From an archaeon (GTDB lineage: Archaea; Methanobacteriota; Methanobacteria; Methanobacteriales; Methanobacteriaceae), in the NCBI GenBank assembly GCA_024409145.1, contig JAKSUF010000053.1, positions 1 through 8,627 of the forward strand: a stretch of 8,627 bases of DNA, in the 5' to 3' direction. The notes under the pieces were generated by a model that saw only the letters and a list, made by a program, of their open reading frames with translations, searched no databases and had not been told where the DNA came from. Both the position numbers and the translations under genes were made by a program. Numbering within the stretch: the first letter of the stretch is position 1; every line of letters begins with the position of its first letter. Positions 5,840-8,627 of the stretch are shown piece by piece.

Positions 5840-5904
5840 ACTTTTGTGTAGACTTATTTTTATTAGACGCATCATTTAAATTTTTCTAAAGGAGATAATG
5901 ACAT

Positions 5905-6576
5905 ATGGATTGGACACCCATTTTAATTTCAATGAAAACTGCTAGTGTATCTATCTTAATAACTTTTTTCTTAGGATTGATAATAGCTTGGATTATTATT
6001 AAGTTAAAAAATAATACATTAAAAATTATACTTGATGGTATTTTTACACTTCCTATTGTTTTACCTCCAACTGTTGTAGGTTTCTTTTTATTATATATTT
6101 TTGGTATTCGTGGACCTATTGGAAGTTTTTTCATTGAATTTTTTGCAGTCAAAATTGCATTTTCATGGGAAGCTACTGTTATTGCAGCTGTTGTTATGTC
6201 TTTTCCTTTAATGTACCGTTCTGCTAGAGGCGCTTTTGAACAAGTTGATAGTAACTTATTGGATGCGGGCCGTACTTTAGGTATGAGTGAATGGAAAATA
6301 TTTTGGAAGGTTTTATTTGCAAATGCATTACCTGGTGTTATTAGTGGTGGAATTCTTGCATATGCTAGAGGTTTAGGTGAATTCGGTGCTACTGCAATGA
6401 TTGCAGGTAATATTGCAGGTCAGACTAGAACTCTCCCAATGGCGGTTTATTCAGAAGTAGCTGCTGGTAATATGGGGGATGCTTTTAATTATGTTATATT
6501 TATTGTTATAATTGCATTTATTGCAATATTTATAATGGATTATATTTCTATTCATAATGAGAAAAAGTGGAGATAG
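5905..6576 (+). CDS. modB: Molybdate ABC transporter, permease ModB
   Basis: ModB forms the membrane channel of the molybdate importer as a homodimer. The 223-residue length and the start MDWTPILISMKTASVSI are typical. Hydrophobic segments lie near 15-33, 44-66, 88-103, 143-156 and 195-213. FTLPIVLPPTVVGFFLLYIF (47-66) is a ModB hallmark. The cytoplasmic coupling loop that docks ModC carries the EAA-type sequence DAGRTLGMSEWKIFWKVLF (120-138), followed by ALPG (141-144) and ARGLGEFGAT (154-163). GGAGAT at 5891-5896 lies 8 nt before the ATG; an out-of-frame ATG at 5898 opens only a 15-codon frame and is not preferred. modC follows after 48 nt, so the two are surely cotranscribed. Confidence 0.95.
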   Translation: MDWTPILISMKTASVSILITFFLGLIIAWIIIKLKNNTLKIILDGIFTLPIVLPPTVVGFFLLYIFGIRGPIGSFFIEFFAVKIAFSWEATVIAAVVMSFPLMYRSARGAFEQVDSNLLDAGRTLGMSEWKIFWKVLFANALPGVISGGILAYARGLGEFGATAMIAGNIAGQTRTLPMAVYSEVAAGNMGDAFNYVIFIVIIAFIAIFIMDYISIHNEKKWR

Positions 6577-6614
6577 TTATGTTTAATCAATTATTTATTT
6601 CTATTCATGTTTTA

Positions 6615-6620
6615 GGTGGT
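6615..6620 (+). promoter_or_regulatory. Ribosome binding site deciding the modC start
   Basis: GGTGGT lies 4 nt before the ATG at 6625. The longer frame that opens with GTG at 6616 would start inside this signal, so the ATG is chosen. Confidence 0.7.
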
Positions 6621-6624
6621 ATCT

Positions 6625-7662
6625 ATGAGTAATCAGGTATTAAATGTAAATATTAAAAAGAAACTTAAAGAGTTTGATTTAGATGTTGCCTTTGAAATAA
6701 AAAATGGTTGTTTAGGGATTCTTGGAGCTTCTGGTTGTGGAAAAAGTATGACTTTAAAATCCATTGCAGGAATTATTAATCCTGATGAAGGTAAAATAAC
6801 TTTGATTAATAATGGAGAAATTACTTTTTATGACTCTTATTCTAAAATAAATATGAAACCTCAAGTTAGAAATGTAGGGTACTTGTTCCAGAATTATGCT
6901 TTATTTCCAAATATGACTGTTGAAGAAAATATAGCTGTAGGATTATCTAAAAATAATGGGGATAATACTGTTAATGATTTGATTAAAAGATTTAGATTGG
7001 ATGGATTAGAAAAACGATATCCTAAACAATTATCTGGAGGTCAACAACAAAGAGTTGCATTAGCGCGTATCTTGGCTTATGAACCTGATGTTATATTGTT
7101 AGATGAACCATTTAGTGCTATGGACACCTTCTTAAAAGAGCAGTTACGTTTAGAATTAGCTAATGTATTAAAAGAATTTGATGGAATTTCTATTTTAGTA
7201 ACTCATGATAGGGATGAAGCATTTCAACTTTGTGATGAATTATTGATTTTAGATAAAGGTAAGATTATTGCTAAGGGACTTACTTATAATATTTTTGAAA
7301 ATCCCGATAATGTTCGTGTTGCTAGACTTACTGGTTGTAAAAATATATCTGAAATTGAAATTATAGATGATTATCATTTAAAATCTAAAGATTGGGATGT
7401 TATTTTTAAAGTAAATGAAAAGTTATCTTCAGAGATTACTCATATTGGTATTAGAGCTCATGATTTTGAGGCATGTGTCGAAGGTGAAGTTAATTCATTT
7501 GAAGTGAAAAATTATGAAAAACTTGAAATGCCTTTTGAATGGGAATTAACACTAGATAATGGTTTATGGTGGAAGATTGATAAAAGAATTAAAGATCATG
7601 AATTTGTTGTTCCTAAATATCTTAAAGTAAATCCTAAAAATATTATTTTATTAAAATCTTAA
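6625..7662 (+). CDS. modC: Molybdate ABC transporter, ATP-binding protein ModC
   Basis: ModC is the cytoplasmic ATPase that powers molybdate import through ModB. From the ATG at 6625 the protein has 345 residues. The nucleotide-binding domain (about 1-235) is intact: Walker A GASGCGKS (34-41), Q-loop Gln89 in YLFQNYALFP, signature LSGGQQQRVALAR (136-148), Walker B VILLDEP (156-162), D-loop SAMD (164-167) and switch His194 in LVTHDRDEA. Residues about 238-345 form a C-terminal domain with THIGIRAHDF (272-281), in the position of the molybdate-sensing TOBE region of other ModC proteins. This domain allows feedback inhibition by bound oxyanion in some relatives; whether it does so here is unknown. 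It is the last gene of the modABC order and ends at a terminator region shared with the convergent aquaporin gene. Confidence 0.95.
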   Translation: MSNQVLNVNIKKKLKEFDLDVAFEIKNGCLGILGASGCGKSMTLKSIAGIINPDEGKITLINNGEITFYDSYSKINMKPQVRNVGYLFQNYALFPNMTVEENIAVGLSKNNGDNTVNDLIKRFRLDGLEKRYPKQLSGGQQQRVALARILAYEPDVILLDEPFSAMDTFLKEQLRLELANVLKEFDGISILVTHDRDEAFQLCDELLILDKGKIIAKGLTYNIFENPDNVRVARLTGCKNISEIEIIDDYHLKSKDWDVIFKVNEKLSSEITHIGIRAHDFEACVEGEVNSFEVKNYEKLEMPFEWELTLDNGLWWKIDKRIKDHEFVVPKYLKVNPKNIILLKS

Positions 7663-7664
7663 AT

Positions 7665-7720
7665 TCTCATTTTTTATATTTTTTATTCTATTTTTTATAT
7701 TTTCCTTTTTTATTTTTATA
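7665..7720 (+). terminator. T-rich terminator region after modC
   Basis: Directly after the modC stop come several T runs of 6 or more (for example 7670-7675 and 7679-7686), sufficient for archaeal intrinsic termination. TCTCATTTTT at 7665-7674 is also complementary to AAAAATGAGA (7742-7751) in the downstream hairpin, so a read-through transcript could form an alternative longer stem. Confidence 0.45.
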
Positions 7721-7742
7721 ACTGTTATATTCAGTATTATTA

Positions 7743-7768
7743 AAAATGAGAGAAGATTCTCTCATTTT
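7743..7768. terminator. Perfect hairpin between convergent modC and aquaporin genes
   Basis: Positions 7743-7753 pair perfectly with 7758-7768 (11 bp, AAAATGAGAGA against TCTCTCATTTT) around a 4-base loop. T-rich sequence flanks it on the + strand (AATTATTTTATTT). The hairpin itself ends in TTTTTAATAAT when read on the - strand. It lies 21 nt past the aquaporin stop, fits as that gene's terminator and can also stop read-through from modC. Confidence 0.7.
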
Positions 7769-7789
7769 AATTATTTTATTTAGTATTGT

Positions 7790-8476
7790 TTATCCTTCTA
7801 TTGCTTCTTTAGCAATGAATTTATAGATTAATGCTGCAATTACTGCACCAACTAATGGACCTACAATAAATACCCAAACTTGGCTTAAGGGTTCTCCACC
7901 TAAGAATAATGCAGGAGCTAAACTTCTTGCAGGATTAACAGATGTTCCAGTAATAGGAATTCCCATAATGTGTACAAATGTTAAAGTGAGCCCAATAACA
8001 ATTCCTGCAATTCCTGAGGTTTTTTTGTTTCCAGTAACTCCAAGAATAGTGAAAACAAATACTGCAGTTAAAATAATCTCTGTTACTAATGCTCCAATCA
8101 TACTAATGCCGATACTGGATGCTGCACCATATCCGTTTGCACCTAATCCAGTAGCAGCAATTCCTCCAATGTCTGCTTGAGTTATTAAGAAATATAAAAT
8201 TCCAATACCAATTAAACCACCAATGCATTGGAAAATTACATAACAAATAAAGTCTTTTACATTCATTCTACCATCAATTAAACATCCTAATGAAACAGCA
8301 GGATTTATATGGCATCCTGAGGTATCTCCGATTACATATGCCATAGCAATGATTGATAAACCGAATGCTAAAGCAATACCTAAAGTTCCTAAGGTTTGTC
8401 CTGCTATTGCAGCACTTCCGCATCCAAAAAGAACTAATGTTAAAGTACCTATTAATTCACATATATATCTTTTCAT
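7790..8476 (-). CDS. MIP family aquaporin, AqpZ-like
   Basis: This 228-residue channel has six hydrophobic segments and the two pore-lining NPA boxes, HINPAVSLG (56-64) and SVNPARSL (179-186). Aligning from these boxes, the selectivity-filter positions are Phe38, His169, Thr178 and Arg184. They match E. coli AqpZ (Phe43, His174, Thr183, Arg189) rather than AqpM of Methanothermobacter, which has Ile in place of the His. A water-selective channel is therefore inferred, and the length is close to AqpZ (231). The ATG at 8476 is chosen over GTG at 8485 because GTGAT (8485-8481 on the - strand) is the ribosome binding site and MKRYICELIGT is the usual start. It is a single gene, converging on modC, with no evident link to molybdenum. 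Transfer from bacteria is possible but untested. Confidence 0.92.
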   Translation of the reverse strand: MKRYICELIGTLTLVLFGCGSAAIAGQTLGTLGIALAFGLSIIAMAYVIGDTSGCHINPAVSLGCLIDGRMNVKDFICYVIFQCIGGLIGIGILYFLITQADIGGIAATGLGANGYGAASSIGISMIGALVTEIILTAVFVFTILGVTGNKKTSGIAGIVIGLTLTFVHIMGIPITGTSVNPARSLAPALFLGGEPLSQVWVFIVGPLVGAVIAALIYKFIAKEAIEG

Positions 8477-8480
8477 TTTA

Positions 8481-8485
8481 ATCAC
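8481..8485 (-). promoter_or_regulatory. Ribosome binding site deciding the aquaporin start
   Basis: Read on the - strand, GTGAT lies 4 nt before the ATG at 8476 and matches the core of the GGTGAT signal seen before moaB. It overlaps the GTG that would begin the longer frame, so that start is rejected. Confidence 0.55.
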
Positions 8486-8514
8486 ACTTTAATATAATTA
8501 TCAGTTTTCTAAAT

Positions 8515-8526
8515 CTTTATAAAATT
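8515..8526 (-). promoter_or_regulatory. Candidate TATA box of the aquaporin gene
   Basis: On the - strand AATTTTATAAAG holds TTTATAAA, a good archaeal TATA element. Initiation about 25 nt on (near 8494) would give a leader of roughly 17 nt with room for the ribosome binding site. The remaining bases to the window end show no gene. Confidence 0.4.
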
Positions 8527-8627
8527 ATTATGATGGAATTGTTAACATTTAATAAATTTTTTATAGATTTATATAACTAATTTATATTGTATTATTTATT
8601 TTTGTTTTGAAACATTAAGTAATTTGT

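Noticed and set aside
5898..5945. A 15-codon frame overlapping the modB start
   Set aside because: The ATG is too close to GGAGAT for good initiation, and the frame ends quickly with no sign of conservation.
5886..6152. An open frame on the - strand over the start of modB
   Set aside because: It is a shadow of the modB coding sequence and spans its ribosome binding site.
7968..8180. An open frame on the + strand inside the aquaporin gene
   Set aside because: The - strand has both NPA boxes and the full channel; the + frame shows no family features.

Overview
The window is very AT-rich and gene-sparse, with long T-rich spacers, TATA-type promoter sequences and GGTG/GGAG ribosome binding sites. 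Together with ftr, a methanogenesis gene, this points to a hydrogenotrophic archaeal methanogen of the Methanobacteriales, most likely Methanobrevibacter. The related Methanosphaera is reported to lack molybdopterin synthesis, which argues against it here. The genus is an inference from gene content and composition; no search was run.

Layout, left to right. A multi-pass UPF0104-type membrane protein (35-1174, +) is followed by a long T-rich spacer. ftr (1589-2476, +) comes next, with repeated TTTAAAGG/CCTTTAAA palindromes upstream and a strong hairpin after it. A 476-nt spacer without a credible gene leads to a molybdenum block, all on the + strand: a MoeA-like molybdopterin-binding protein with a cysteine-rich tail (2953-4011), a MoaB/Mog-type molybdopterin adenylyltransferase (4083-4628), then modA (4903-5709), modB (5905-6576) and modC (6625-7662) for molybdate uptake. 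An aquaporin gene (7790-8476, -) converges on modC, and a perfect hairpin lies between the two.

How the genes fit together. ModABC imports molybdate (possibly tungstate), and the MoaB/Mog and MoeA-like proteins act in activating the pterin and handling the cofactor. In methanogens the main consumer of that cofactor is formylmethanofuran dehydrogenase, whose product is the substrate of Ftr. The window therefore joins metal uptake, cofactor synthesis and the second step of CO2 reduction. The membrane protein and the aquaporin have no evident link to this theme.

The most unusual material is between the genes. The modA-modB spacer holds a tandem repeat of AT palindromes bracketed by two identical ATTCATGAAT palindromes. 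The moaB-modA spacer holds a long inverted repeat with competing pairing partners. The ftr upstream region carries a duplicated palindromic module. Three successive genes have inverted repeats that overlap their stop codons. No mobile element, CRISPR array, tRNA or rRNA was recognised.
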